DNA from: JAWWOW01 sp033851265
GTDB taxonomy: Bacteria; Actinomycetota; Actinomycetes; JAWWOW01
Assembly: GCA_033851265.1 (NCBI GenBank)
Contig: JAWWOW010000025.1
Coordinates: 1 to 64,000, forward strand
Length of the DNA: 64,000 bases
Reading direction: 5' to 3'
The position numbers and the translations under genes are program-made. Within the stretch, counting starts at the first letter, position 1. Every line of letters starts with the position of its first letter. Shown here piece by piece: positions 51,537 to 60,255 of the stretch. The notes beneath the pieces were generated by a model, which was not told the DNA's origin, searched no databases, and was given only the letters and a program-made list of their open reading frames with translations.

Positions 51537-53363
51537 GTGTCCCCGAGCCCGTCTCCGAGAGTCGATCCTGCGCGGATCCGGAATTTCTGCATCATCGCGC
51601 ACATCGACCACGGCAAGTCGACGCTTGCCGACCGGATGCTCGAGGTCACCGGCCTCGTGGAGGGGCGCAGCATGCGCGCGCAGTACCTCGACCGCATGGA
51701 CATCGAGCGGGAACGCGGCATCACCATCAAGAGCCAGGCGGTGCGGCTGCCCTACACGGCCGACGACGGGTCGTCGTACGTCCTGAACCTGATCGACACC
51801 CCCGGGCACGTCGATTTCACCTATGAGGTGTCCCGGTCACTAGCCGCCTGCGAGGGCGCCGTGCTCCTCGTCGACGCGGCTCAGGGGATCGAGGCCCAGA
51901 CGCTCGCCAACCTCTATCTCGCCATCGAGAACGACCTGCACATCATTCCGGTGCTCAATAAGATCGACTTGCCGGCGGCACAGCCGGAGCGGTACGCCGA
52001 AGAGCTCGCGCACGTCATCGGGTGTGACCCCGGCGACGTCCTCCGGGTGAGTGCCAAGACCGGCGAAGGCGTCCACCAGCTCCTCGAACGCATCGTCCAT
52101 GACGTCCCGCATCCTGTTGGTGACCCAGACGCACCGGCCCGCGCCATGATCTTCGATTCCGTCTACGACACCTATCGCGGCGTCATCACCTACGTGCGGG
52201 TGATCGACGGCCAGCTGTCCAAGCGCGAGCGGATGCTGATGATGTCGACGCGCGCGGCACACGAGACGCTCGAGATCGGCGTCATCTCACCCGAGCCGAT
52301 TCCGACGGGCGGTCTCAGCGTGGGCGAGGTCGGTTACGTCATCTCTGGTGTGAAGGACGTCCGGCAAGCCCGCGTCGGCGACACGATCACGTCCGTGACG
52401 CGGCCCGCCGCTGCGCCGCTCAGTGGCTACTCCGACCCCAAGCCGATGGTTTACTCCGGTCTGTTCCCGGTCGACGGCGACGACTACCCGGACCTGCGAG
52501 ACGCACTCGACAAGCTGCGCCTCAACGACGCGGCGCTCGTCTACGAACCCGAGACGTCGATGGCGCTCGGCTTCGGCTTCCGGTGTGGCTTCCTCGGTCT
52601 GCTGCACATGGAGATAGTGCGTGAGCGGCTCGAGCGCGAGTCGAACCTCTCGCTCATCTCGACCGCTCCCAACGTCGTCTACCGCGTTGTCATGGAAGAC
52701 GCCACCGAACACGTCGTCACGAATCCGAGCGACTGGCCCACCGGCAAGATCGCCGAGATCTACGAACCCGTCGTACGCGCGACTGTTCTCGCCCCGCAGG
52801 AGTACGTCGGCGCAATCATGGAGCTCTGCCAAGGTCGGCGCGGCACATTGCTCGGGATGGACTACTTGTCCGCCGAGCGCGTCGAGCTGCGCTACACGCT
52901 GCCGCTCGCAGAAATCATCTTCGACTTCTTCGACGCGTTGAAGTCGAAGACGCGCGGCTACGCGAGCCTCGACTACGAGACGACGGGCGAGGAGCCGTCC
53001 GAGCTGGTCAAGGTCGACATCCTGTTGCAGGGCGAGCCGGTCGACGCGTTCAGCGCGATCGTGCACAAGGACAAGGCCTACTCGTACGGCGTCGGACTCG
53101 CCCAACGGTTGCGTGAGTTGATCCCGAGGCAGCAGTTCGAGGTGCCGATCCAGGCGGCGATCGGGTCGCGGGTGATCGCCCGCGAGAACATCCGCGCGAT
53201 CCGCAAGGACGTCCTTGCCAAGTGCTACGGCGGTGACATCACCCGTAAGCGCAAACTGCTGGAGAAGCAGAAGGAAGGCAAGAAGCGGATGAAGATGGTC
53301 GGCCGCGTCGAGGTGCCACAAGAAGCGTTCATCGCCGCCCTGTCGACCAAGGTGACGGAGTGA
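51537..53363 (+). CDS. lepA: Elongation factor 4 (LepA)
   Basis: Translational GTPase of 608 residues. G1 motif is AHIDHGKST (about 21-29), G2 RGIT, G3 DTPGHVDF, G4 NKID. The LepA-specific C-terminal domain ends with RRKLLEKQKEGKKRMK. It back-translocates or rescues ribosomes and helps 30S biogenesis. GTG 51537 gives the standard N-terminus, though its GGAGG is only one base away; an unusual spacing. Divergent from rpsT. Confidence 0.97.
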   Translation: MSPSPSPRVDPARIRNFCIIAHIDHGKSTLADRMLEVTGLVEGRSMRAQYLDRMDIERERGITIKSQAVRLPYTADDGSSYVLNLIDTPGHVDFTYEVSRSLAACEGAVLLVDAAQGIEAQTLANLYLAIENDLHIIPVLNKIDLPAAQPERYAEELAHVIGCDPGDVLRVSAKTGEGVHQLLERIVHDVPHPVGDPDAPARAMIFDSVYDTYRGVITYVRVIDGQLSKRERMLMMSTRAAHETLEIGVISPEPIPTGGLSVGEVGYVISGVKDVRQARVGDTITSVTRPAAAPLSGYSDPKPMVYSGLFPVDGDDYPDLRDALDKLRLNDAALVYEPETSMALGFGFRCGFLGLLHMEIVRERLERESNLSLISTAPNVVYRVVMEDATEHVVTNPSDWPTGKIAEIYEPVVRATVLAPQEYVGAIMELCQGRRGTLLGMDYLSAERVELRYTLPLAEIIFDFFDALKSKTRGYASLDYETTGEEPSELVKVDILLQGEPVDAFSAIVHKDKAYSYGVGLAQRLRELIPRQQFEVPIQAAIGSRVIARENIRAIRKDVLAKCYGGDITRKRKLLEKQKEGKKRMKMVGRVEVPQEAFIAALSTKVTE

Positions 53364-53521
53364 CCGTGCTGCGCCTTCTCCTCGCCGTCATCGCCTTCGC
53401 CGGCGCGTGCTTGCTGCTGCTGTACGTGGCAGGTGAGCTCGGTGCGCTGGGCGTCGTACTCGGCGCACTCGTGGAGGCGGCCGCGATCGCCGCTATCTGG
53501 AAGGCCAGCGCACAGGTCTGA
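53360..53521 (+). CDS. Small membrane protein behind lepA (53 aa)
   Basis: GTG 53360 overlaps the lepA stop by four bases (GTGA) and the frame encodes a 53-residue protein made of two hydrophobic stretches (LRLLLAVIAFAGACLLLLYV and ALGVVLGALVEAAAIAAIW) ending in KASAQV. The overlap and clean membrane pattern support a real gene. It is followed 14 bases later by hemW. Function unknown. Confidence 0.6.
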   Translation: MTVLRLLLAVIAFAGACLLLLYVAGELGALGVVLGALVEAAAIAAIWKASAQV

Positions 53522-53535
53522 GCCACACTGGACGG

Positions 53536-54759
53536 GTGGCCTCTCGACTTCCTGATGGCGAGCCCGCGCCGGCGGACGGCTCGTTGCCGCCATCGGCGCT
53601 CGCTGGCCTGGGTCAGCGGCCCTTCGGGGTCTACGTGCACGTGCCGTTCTGCGCCTCGCGGTGCGGTTACTGCGACTTCAACACCTACACATCTTCTGAA
53701 CTGGGTGGCGGGGGGGCGCAGGCGTCGTACGCCGACAACGCGATAGCCGAGATTCGTTCTGCTCGCAGTGTTCTTGGTGACGTCGACGCGTTGGTCGACA
53801 CGGTGTTCGTCGGCGGTGGCACGCCGACCGTGCTGCCGCCGCGAGATCTCGGGCGAATCCTCGCCGCGGTGGCCGACGAGTTCGGGCTGGCCGCTGCCGC
53901 CGAGGTGACAACAGAGGCAAACCCCGAGTCGGTGGACGTCGGGTCGCTCGGTGCTCTGCGCGAAGCGGGATTCACCCGGATCTCCTTCGGCATGCAGTCC
54001 GCCCGCGACCATGTTTTGGCAGTGCTCGATCGACAACACACGCCGGGTCGCGCAACCGCGGCCGTCGCCGAGGCGCGTACGGCCGGCTTCGAGCACATCA
54101 ACCTCGATCTGATCTACGGAGCTCCGGGCGAGACCGACGACGATTGGCGGGCATCGCTGGACGCCGTGGTTGCGGCTGGCGTTGACCATGTCTCGGCGTA
54201 CGCGCTCGTCATCGAGGACGGCACCCGCATGGCGCAGCGCGTGCGCCGCGGCGAGCTAGCAAGCACTGATGACGACGCACTCGCCGACCGATACCTGGTC
54301 GCGGAGGCTGCGCTGAACGGCGCCGGATACTCGTCGTACGAAGTGTCCAACTGGGCGAGGAGTGACGCCGCCCGTTGTCGTCACAACGAGGGCTACTGGC
54401 GCGGCGGTGACTGGTGGGGGATCGGTCCTGGCGCGCACAGCCACGTCGGAGGTGTGCGCTGGTGGAACGTCCGACATCCATCGGCGTACGCGGACGCGAT
54501 CGCCGGTGCGCGGTCACCCGCGGCCGGTCGTGAGGTGCTCACCGAAAGCCAGCGGCACGCGGAACGCGTGATGCTCGAGGTCCGCACCGTCGACGGTCTT
54601 GCGCTCGATGTTCTTACCGACGAGGGCCGCGCTGCGGCCAAGCGACACGTCGGTGATGGTTTGCTCGACGGATCGGCGTACACGGATGGGCGCGCGGTGT
54701 TGACCCTGCAGGGTCGGCTGCTCGCCGACGCTGTCGTACGCGACCTGCTGACGGACTAG
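53536..54759 (+). CDS. hemW: HemW-like radical SAM protein
   Basis: A radical SAM protein of the HemW/coproporphyrinogen III oxidase-like family. The 4Fe-4S motif C-x3-C-x2-C is seen in PFCASRCGYCDFN (about 39-51), followed by FVGGGTPTVLP and SFGMQS for SAM binding. The HemW C-terminal part includes GPGAHSHVGG. HemW is a heme chaperone. GTG 53536 follows a GACGG site. Confidence 0.9.
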   Translation: MASRLPDGEPAPADGSLPPSALAGLGQRPFGVYVHVPFCASRCGYCDFNTYTSSELGGGGAQASYADNAIAEIRSARSVLGDVDALVDTVFVGGGTPTVLPPRDLGRILAAVADEFGLAAAAEVTTEANPESVDVGSLGALREAGFTRISFGMQSARDHVLAVLDRQHTPGRATAAVAEARTAGFEHINLDLIYGAPGETDDDWRASLDAVVAAGVDHVSAYALVIEDGTRMAQRVRRGELASTDDDALADRYLVAEAALNGAGYSSYEVSNWARSDAARCRHNEGYWRGGDWWGIGPGAHSHVGGVRWWNVRHPSAYADAIAGARSPAAGREVLTESQRHAERVMLEVRTVDGLALDVLTDEGRAAAKRHVGDGLLDGSAYTDGRAVLTLQGRLLADAVVRDLLTD

Positions 54760-54763
54760 CGCG

Positions 54764-55744
54764 TCAGGTGGCGCTCTCCGAGCGGAAACGAAGCGAGCGG
54801 CGGGTAAGCCAGCCGAGCGCGACCGCCCCGCCGATCGGGATCTCCGCGAAGTAGCTGAACCCGCGGAAGAGCAGCACACCCGTCGCTACTGAGGTGGGAT
54901 CACCGCCAAGTGCGACCAGCACGGCGGTGACACCAGCTTCGACAACACCCACGCCGCCCGGCGTGATCGGAACCAGTGTCAGCATCCGGTCGACGGCGTA
55001 ACCCGCGGCGACGAGCGTGACGGAGAGACCGGGGTGTACGGCGTTCAGGCACAGCTCAAAGAGCAGTAGTTGCAGCGCGGCGTACCCGAGAGCACCCGCG
55101 GTCATCGGCACCCAGTGGCGGCGTACGAGCTCTGTTGTCTGTGTCCAGAACGCACCGAGTCGCGCGTGCAGGTGCGAGTACGCCGGGATCCTGATGCTGC
55201 GCCTCAACAGGAAGGCCGCGACGGCGAGCCCACCGACTCCGGCGGCGATCCACCCCCACGTTTTTCCGTCCGGGCTCGGTGCCAGGTCACGGATAGCCGG
55301 AAGGGTGGCGAGCGCAACAAGACCGCACAGCGCCACGATGATTTTCGATGCGGCGGCGATCGTCTGACTGACAACGGTGAACCTCGCGACGCGCGCGCGG
55401 TCGTACCCCCACGACCGGAGCATCGCGTAGTTGAGGCCGATGCCCGCGGCGCCACCGAACGGGATGACGTTGGAGACGCCGCTGCCTCCGAGGTTCAGCG
55501 CGAGTGCGCGACGTCGATTGAGCCCTGGCAATGCAGCGGTCAACACGAACGAGTAGGCGTATAGGCCGGCGGCCCAGATGACGGCGAGTTCGAGCAAACG
55601 CACGATGGGGATGGCCGCGACTTGTTCGGTCACGTCGTCCCATCCTGCGTGGGCGACATGTGGAAACACAACTCCGAGGAGCGCGCCGGCCGTCGCGATC
55701 GAAGCGAGTGCGATGAGGGAACGCGCAAGGCCCCGCCTGCTCAT
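54764..55744 (-). CDS. Flippase-like membrane protein (UPF0104/LPG-synthase TM family)
   Basis: A 326-residue protein with seven to eight predicted membrane helices and the family motifs: SFVLTAALPGLNRRRALALN, FGGAAGIGLNYAMLRSWGYDR, and a late VPITPGGVGVVEAGVTAVLV. Related proteins flip or synthesise lysyl-phosphatidylglycerol or transport lipids. It overlaps the PIG-L gene upstream by four bases, so the two are coupled, perhaps acting on a glycolipid. Confidence 0.8.
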   Translation of the reverse strand: MSRRGLARSLIALASIATAGALLGVVFPHVAHAGWDDVTEQVAAIPIVRLLELAVIWAAGLYAYSFVLTAALPGLNRRRALALNLGGSGVSNVIPFGGAAGIGLNYAMLRSWGYDRARVARFTVVSQTIAAASKIIVALCGLVALATLPAIRDLAPSPDGKTWGWIAAGVGGLAVAAFLLRRSIRIPAYSHLHARLGAFWTQTTELVRRHWVPMTAGALGYAALQLLLFELCLNAVHPGLSVTLVAAGYAVDRMLTLVPITPGGVGVVEAGVTAVLVALGGDPTSVATGVLLFRGFSYFAEIPIGGAVALGWLTRRSLRFRSESAT

Positions 55745-56586
55745 TGCTGCGCCATCCGCACGGAAGCGAAGACGTCATCCAGGGGAGCAGCCGAAACCGG
55801 GCGACCCACTTCGACGAACCACTCACGCCCGAGCACGCGCCGAAAAACAGGCATAGGCAATCGGAGCAGAAATGCCAACGTGCGTATGTCCGACCCGCCG
55901 GACGTCTGCGAAACGTGCGCCTGCATCGCGGCACGTTTCTGGCGAGTCCACGGGCGTACGTCGATTTGGTGGGTGATGTCGCGTGCTGCGGAGAACGCGT
56001 TGTTGAAATGCGCGGTCCGAGCACCCCCGGGTCGCACCCCGACGAGCCTGAGTAAGCGCAGCGCCTTTTGGATGCTTTCGCGTTTGACCGTCGCCTCGAG
56101 GACGACTGGAGTGCCGGCTATCGTGGCCGCCAGCTGACCGGCCCGATGCACGTGGATGTGGTCGCGGTGGCCATAACCGCCGACGGCGTCGTACGTCGTC
56201 AACACGTCCGCGCCCTCCTCGGTCAGGATGGCGGCGAGTTCTGCCGCAATTGTCTCTACAGGAGTCGAACAGAAAGATCCCTCGGTCGGGATTGCTGGCT
56301 CGTCCATCCCTGAGTCTTGGTAACCTAGCGTGACGGTTCGCGCCACGCCCAAGAATGAAGCAGCATCCTGAAGTTCACGCAGCCGTTGTGCACCTAGCCC
56401 GTCAGCGAGTCGTGGATCGCTCAAGCCACGTTCACCTGCCGTGGCCACGACGAGCACGACCCGGTGCCCCGCTGCGGCTGCGCGCGCCAACGTGCCACCG
56501 GTGAGCAGCACCTCGTCATCGGGGTGAGCATGGAACGAAACCAGCGTGTAGCGCGCTGGTTCGCTGGTTCGGACGGTACGGTTCAT
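55741..56586 (-). CDS. PIG-L family N-deacetylase (MshB-like)
   Basis: A zinc-dependent deacetylase of the LmbE/PIG-L family, 281 residues. The metal-binding HPDDE (16-20) is present in HAHPDDEVLLTGG, with the second His in RDHIHVHRAG. Members remove acetyl from GlcNAc in mycothiol, teicoplanin-like or lipid precursors. It is first of a minus-strand pair with the flippase-like gene and is divergent from a GT4 glycosyltransferase, 30 bases away. Confidence 0.85.
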   Translation of the reverse strand: MNRTVRTSEPARYTLVSFHAHPDDEVLLTGGTLARAAAAGHRVVLVVATAGERGLSDPRLADGLGAQRLRELQDAASFLGVARTVTLGYQDSGMDEPAIPTEGSFCSTPVETIAAELAAILTEEGADVLTTYDAVGGYGHRDHIHVHRAGQLAATIAGTPVVLEATVKRESIQKALRLLRLVGVRPGGARTAHFNNAFSAARDITHQIDVRPWTRQKRAAMQAHVSQTSGGSDIRTLAFLLRLPMPVFRRVLGREWFVEVGRPVSAAPLDDVFASVRMAQQ

Positions 56587-56616
56587 CGGCGGATTCGGTT
56601 AGGCAGATAGGCGAGG

Positions 56617-57735
56617 ATGCGGGTCTTACACGTCACGGACGTCTATCTTCCACGTCTTGGTGGCATCGAGTTGCACATCCGTGATCTGGCCATGCGTCAG
56701 CTCGCTGATGGCCACGACGTTGAGATCCTCACGATGACGCATGGTCGCGGGTCCGCGGAATTCCCCGGTCCACCGCGCGTGGTCCGTCCCCAGCGTTCCG
56801 GTTGGCCACCTAAAGCCTCATTCCTGTGGCAGATGCGCAACTACGCGCGCTCGAACGGCTTCGACGTCGTGCACGCGCATGTGTCGACGCTTTCACCACT
56901 CTCTTATGCGTCCTTGCGCGGCAACGCCCCCGTGCCCGTCGTCGTCAGTGTCCATTCTCTATGGCGTCGCTACACCGCCATCTGGCGATTCTTCGATCGG
57001 ACGTTGGGTTGGACTCAGTGGCCAGTTGTTTGGTCGGCCGTCAGTCGCGCTGCGGCGGACGACGTCGCGGAAGGTGGCGTGCGGCCACTGGACGTGCGCG
57101 TCGTACCCAATGGCATTGACCTGAGTGAATGGCCGGTCGTCGACCGCGTGCGCGACCCGAAGGAATTCCGCATCGTGAGCACGATGCGGCTGTCCGGTCG
57201 TAAGCGCCCGCTTCCCCTGTTGCGCATGCTGCACGAACTCCGGCAACGCCTGCCCGACGACGTGAACGTCTCAGCCGTGATCGTGGGTGAGGGGCCGCGG
57301 CGGCAGGCGATGCAGCGGTACGCCGAGCGACGACAGATGACTTCCTGGCTGGAACTCCCTGGGCATCTCACCAGGCGGGGCATCGCCGCGGCCCTCGCCG
57401 ACGCAGACGTCTATGTCGCTCCCGCAACGATGGAGTCGTTCGGGATCGCTGCTCTCGAGGCGCGGGCAACCGGCTTGCCAGTCGTGGGTCGAACGGGATC
57501 AGGGCTCAGTGACTTCATCGTTCACGGTCGTGACGGACTGCTGGTCGACAACGACCGCGCGATGGTCGATGCACTCGAGCAGCTGGCGACGACGCCGATG
57601 GACAAGCGGGCGCTCCACGACGTGACGCAGCTGCAGCAGATGGACTGGGCCAACGTCGTCCGACGCACAACAGACTTGTACGCCGCCGCTGGATCCGCAC
57701 TGCCGGCTGGTGCGCGCGCTCGTAAAGCGTCATGA
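56617..57735 (+). CDS. GT4 glycosyltransferase
   Basis: A 372-residue GT-B glycosyltransferase: N-terminal DVYLPRLGGIELHI (10-23) for acceptor side, a second Rossmann domain with RVVPNGIDL, RLSGRKRP, and the nucleotide-sugar motif ESFGIAALEARATGLPVVG (about 273-291). Likely transfers a sugar such as mannose or glucose to a lipid or wall acceptor. It overlaps the PAP2 gene by four bases. With its divergent neighbours it suggests a glycolipid pathway. Confidence 0.9.
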   Translation: MRVLHVTDVYLPRLGGIELHIRDLAMRQLADGHDVEILTMTHGRGSAEFPGPPRVVRPQRSGWPPKASFLWQMRNYARSNGFDVVHAHVSTLSPLSYASLRGNAPVPVVVSVHSLWRRYTAIWRFFDRTLGWTQWPVVWSAVSRAAADDVAEGGVRPLDVRVVPNGIDLSEWPVVDRVRDPKEFRIVSTMRLSGRKRPLPLLRMLHELRQRLPDDVNVSAVIVGEGPRRQAMQRYAERRQMTSWLELPGHLTRRGIAAALADADVYVAPATMESFGIAALEARATGLPVVGRTGSGLSDFIVHGRDGLLVDNDRAMVDALEQLATTPMDKRALHDVTQLQQMDWANVVRRTTDLYAAAGSALPAGARARKAS

Positions 57736-58490
57736 CCGCGGAGACGCGGCTGGAGTCATACCCGGCGGCGACGCAACCGCCGCGGTCAGTGGGCGGTAGA
57801 CGACGCGGCCATTGGTGGATCGAGATCCTCATCGCCGTCGTCGGGTACGAGTTGTACTCCGCAGTCCAGTCGATGACCACCGGCCACATCGGCGCTCTTG
57901 CCCATGCCGAAGCACTCGTTCGCCTCGAGAAGCACCTCCATATCTGGATCGAGCCGACCCTGAACCACTGGGCTACAGCGCACGCCTTCCTCGGAATAGG
58001 GGCCGGCTACTACTACGAACTCACCCATGTCTTGGGTACCGCAGCAACGCTGATCTTTCTCTGGTGGCGACGCCGCGAGTTCTACTTCTGGTTGCGCAAC
58101 GTGCTGATAGCCATGAGCCTGCCTGCGCTGTTCGTCTACTGGCTTTGGCCGGTGGCACCTCCGCGACTGTCCAGCGCGGGGTTCACAGACACGTTGGTTG
58201 CCCACAACATTCTCGGCGCCGCCCACGTGCACGGCGGCTTTGTGAATCTCTACGCCGCCATGCCAAGCCTGCACGTCGCCTGGGCCGTTTGGTGTGCGGC
58301 AGCGATCGTCGTCACCACCAGGTCCCGCTGGAAGCATCTGGCGTGGATCTATCCGGCGCTGACAACTTTCGCTGTTTTGACAACCGCTAACCACTTCGTC
58401 CTTGACGCCGTCGCCGGTGCGGCGTTGGCCGTCCTGGCATTCGCCGTGTGGCGACCTCGGTCGGCGCGTCTCCAGTTACCTGGGGACTGA
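57732..58490 (+). CDS. PAP2-family phosphatase/phosphotransferase
   Basis: A 252-residue polytopic protein of the PAP2_3 (inositol phosphorylceramide synthase-type) group: six membrane helices, WPVAPPRL motif near 139, MPSLHVAWAVW (catalytic His near 180) and NHFVLDAVAGA (about 220-230). It could dephosphorylate a lipid or transfer a phosphoryl head group. Coupled to the GT4 gene. Confidence 0.85.
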   Translation: MTAETRLESYPAATQPPRSVGGRRRGHWWIEILIAVVGYELYSAVQSMTTGHIGALAHAEALVRLEKHLHIWIEPTLNHWATAHAFLGIGAGYYYELTHVLGTAATLIFLWWRRREFYFWLRNVLIAMSLPALFVYWLWPVAPPRLSSAGFTDTLVAHNILGAAHVHGGFVNLYAAMPSLHVAWAVWCAAAIVVTTRSRWKHLAWIYPALTTFAVLTTANHFVLDAVAGAALAVLAFAVWRPRSARLQLPGD

Positions 58491-58496
58491 ACGCAG

Positions 58497-58531
58497 CGAC
58501 GCGCGGATCCCCGGTTAGGACCCGCGCGTCG
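58497..58531. terminator. Hairpin between converging genes
   Basis: CGACGCGCGG and CCGCGCGTCG form a 10-base stem around a 15-base loop, just after the PAP2 stop and before the converging Ala-rich gene. There is no T run, so it is a probable but not classical terminator. Confidence 0.5.
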
Positions 58532-58551
58532 TGGTCTAGCGGATGTGAGTG

Positions 58552-59067
58552 CTAGCGGTGCTGCCAGCGATCCCCTGAATCACGGTCCGCACTGACGTCA
58601 CCCGAATGACCATCGCAGTGGTGCCGGCCGGCGTCAGCATCCGATTGCTTTTCAGCACGCGCCTGCGCAGCGGCCTTCATCCGTGCGTTCCGAGCGGCTG
58701 CTGCGCGGGCCTTGGCGACCGCCATCGCCGCGGCGATGCGAGCGCGAAGAGCGGCCTTCGCTGCAGCGACGCGCTGAGCAGCTGCCGCGGCAGCAGCGGC
58801 GTTGTGTGCCTTCAACGCAGCGAGCTTGGCGGCCTTCGCGGCCTTGAGTGCGGCTACATCGGCAGCGATGTCCGCCTTGAGCGCCGCAGCTTCGGCAGGA
58901 GTCAGCAAAGCGGCGACACCGAATCCGTGCCGCGCCTCTGCATTGGCGCCCGTTGTGCAGGCGTAGGCGGTGCTGCTGCCAACAAAGACCGCTGCGGCGA
59001 CACCGACGCAGACGGCTCCGCGGGCGACACCGATGCCCCCGCGACTGGCTTGCTTCCAGGAGGTCAT
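58552..59067 (-). CDS. Secreted Ala-rich coiled-coil protein
   Basis: ATG 59067 has GGAAGG upstream. A signal-like segment (about 10-28, ending YACT) leads a 140-residue Ala/Lys/Arg-rich helix (AAALKADIAADVAALKAAK, then more), ending in a His/Asp-rich tail that could bind metal. It looks like a wall-associated helical protein. Function unknown. Confidence 0.55.
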   Translation of the reverse strand: MTSWKQASRGGIGVARGAVCVGVAAAVFVGSSTAYACTTGANAEARHGFGVAALLTPAEAAALKADIAADVAALKAAKAAKLAALKAHNAAAAAAAAQRVAAAKAALRARIAAAMAVAKARAAAARNARMKAAAQARAEKQSDADAGRHHCDGHSGDVSADRDSGDRWQHR

Positions 59068-59188
59068 ACCGCTTCCTTCCGCTTGGCTGCATGACCGCTG
59101 CCCCTCACTCACGGCGAGGAAACACCACGAACGGGTGAACAGTCGGGGGCGCGCCGACCGGGGACACCCGCGTCGCTGCGCCGTACAC

Positions 59189-59215
59189 TTGGCACTCGGA
59201 ACGACGGAGTGCCAG
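59189..59215 (+). promoter_or_regulatory. CIRCE operator
   Basis: TTGGCACTC-N9-GAGTGCCAG is a nearly perfect inverted repeat that matches the CIRCE consensus TTAGCACTC-N9-GAGTGCTAA. It lies 17 bases before the hrcA start, so HrcA should repress its own operon. Confidence 0.9.
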
Positions 59216-59232
59216 GACTGTGGAGGTGAGCG

Positions 59233-60255
59233 GTGCTCGACGACCGCAAGCTCGCCGTGCTGCGCGCCATCGTCGAGGACTACGTCTCCACCAACGAGCC
59301 GGTCGGTTCCAAGAGCCTGGTCGAGAAGCATGAGCTCGGCGTCTCCCCGGCGACGATCCGCAACGACATGGCGGCGCTCGAGGAAGACGGCTACATCGCC
59401 CAACCGCATACCAGCGCGGGGCGGATTCCCACCGACAAGGGCTACCGGCTCTTCGTCGATCGGCTGTCCTCGGTCAAACCGTTGTCACCGGCCGAGCGTC
59501 GGGCGATCCAGACCTTCCTCGAAGGCGCGGTCGACCTCGACGACGTCGTGCACCGCACGGTTCGGTTGCTCGCGCAGCTGACCCGCCAAGTTGCGGTCGT
59601 GCAGTACCCAAGCCTGTCGCGCTCGACCGTCCGTCACGTCGAGCTCGTGCCGCTCACCACCACCCGACTCATGTTGGTGCTCATTACCGATACCGGTCGG
59701 GTCGAACAGCGCGTCGTCGAGACTCCCGGTGCCGTTGACGACGAAACGGTGGGCATTCTGCGTACGGCGCTCAACACGCGCGTTGCGGGCAAGAGGTTCA
59801 CCGAGGTTCCCGTGGTGCTGACCGACCTGCCGGAAGCCACACCTCCGGAGCTGCGCCCGATGGCCACCGCAGTCATCGCGATGCTGCTCGAGGCGCTCGT
59901 CGAGGGGCATGAGGAACGCGTCGCGCTCGCCGGCACGGCCAACCTCACGCGATCCGCAGCCGCTGACTTCCCGCTCACGTTGCACCCGATGCTCGAGGCG
60001 CTCGAAGAGCAGGTCGTGCTCATGCGCCTGCTCGGGGAGGCGGTTGCGCCCGGTGCGCTGACGGTGCGCATCGGTGAGGAGAACCCGCACGAGGCCTTGT
60101 ATCCGGCGTCTGTGGTGTCGGCGGGCTACACCGCCGGTGACGCGTCGCTCGCTAGCCTCGGAGTGGTTGGCCCGATGCGGATGGACTACCCAGGCACGAT
60201 GGGTGCGGTGCGCGCCGTCGCGCGCTACGTCGGCCAGATCCTGGCAGGGGAATGA
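59233..60255 (+). CDS. hrcA: Heat-inducible transcription repressor HrcA
   Basis: A 340-residue repressor. The N-terminal winged helix (1-85) includes LAVLRAIVEDYVSTNEPVGS and GVSPATIRNDMAALEEDGY; the rest is the GAF-like effector and insertion domains, ending in GTMGAVRAVARYVG. It binds the CIRCE box seen just upstream. GTG 59233 follows GGAGGTGAG. It overlaps dnaJ by four bases. Confidence 0.96.
   Translation: MLDDRKLAVLRAIVEDYVSTNEPVGSKSLVEKHELGVSPATIRNDMAALEEDGYIAQPHTSAGRIPTDKGYRLFVDRLSSVKPLSPAERRAIQTFLEGAVDLDDVVHRTVRLLAQLTRQVAVVQYPSLSRSTVRHVELVPLTTTRLMLVLITDTGRVEQRVVETPGAVDDETVGILRTALNTRVAGKRFTEVPVVLTDLPEATPPELRPMATAVIAMLLEALVEGHEERVALAGTANLTRSAAADFPLTLHPMLEALEEQVVLMRLLGEAVAPGALTVRIGEENPHEALYPASVVSAGYTAGDASLASLGVVGPMRMDYPGTMGAVRAVARYVGQILAGE

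Noticed and set aside
58535..58550. GAGTGCTAG near the Ala-rich gene as a CIRCE half-site
   Set aside because: Only one arm is present; the full inverted repeat is at 59189-59215.
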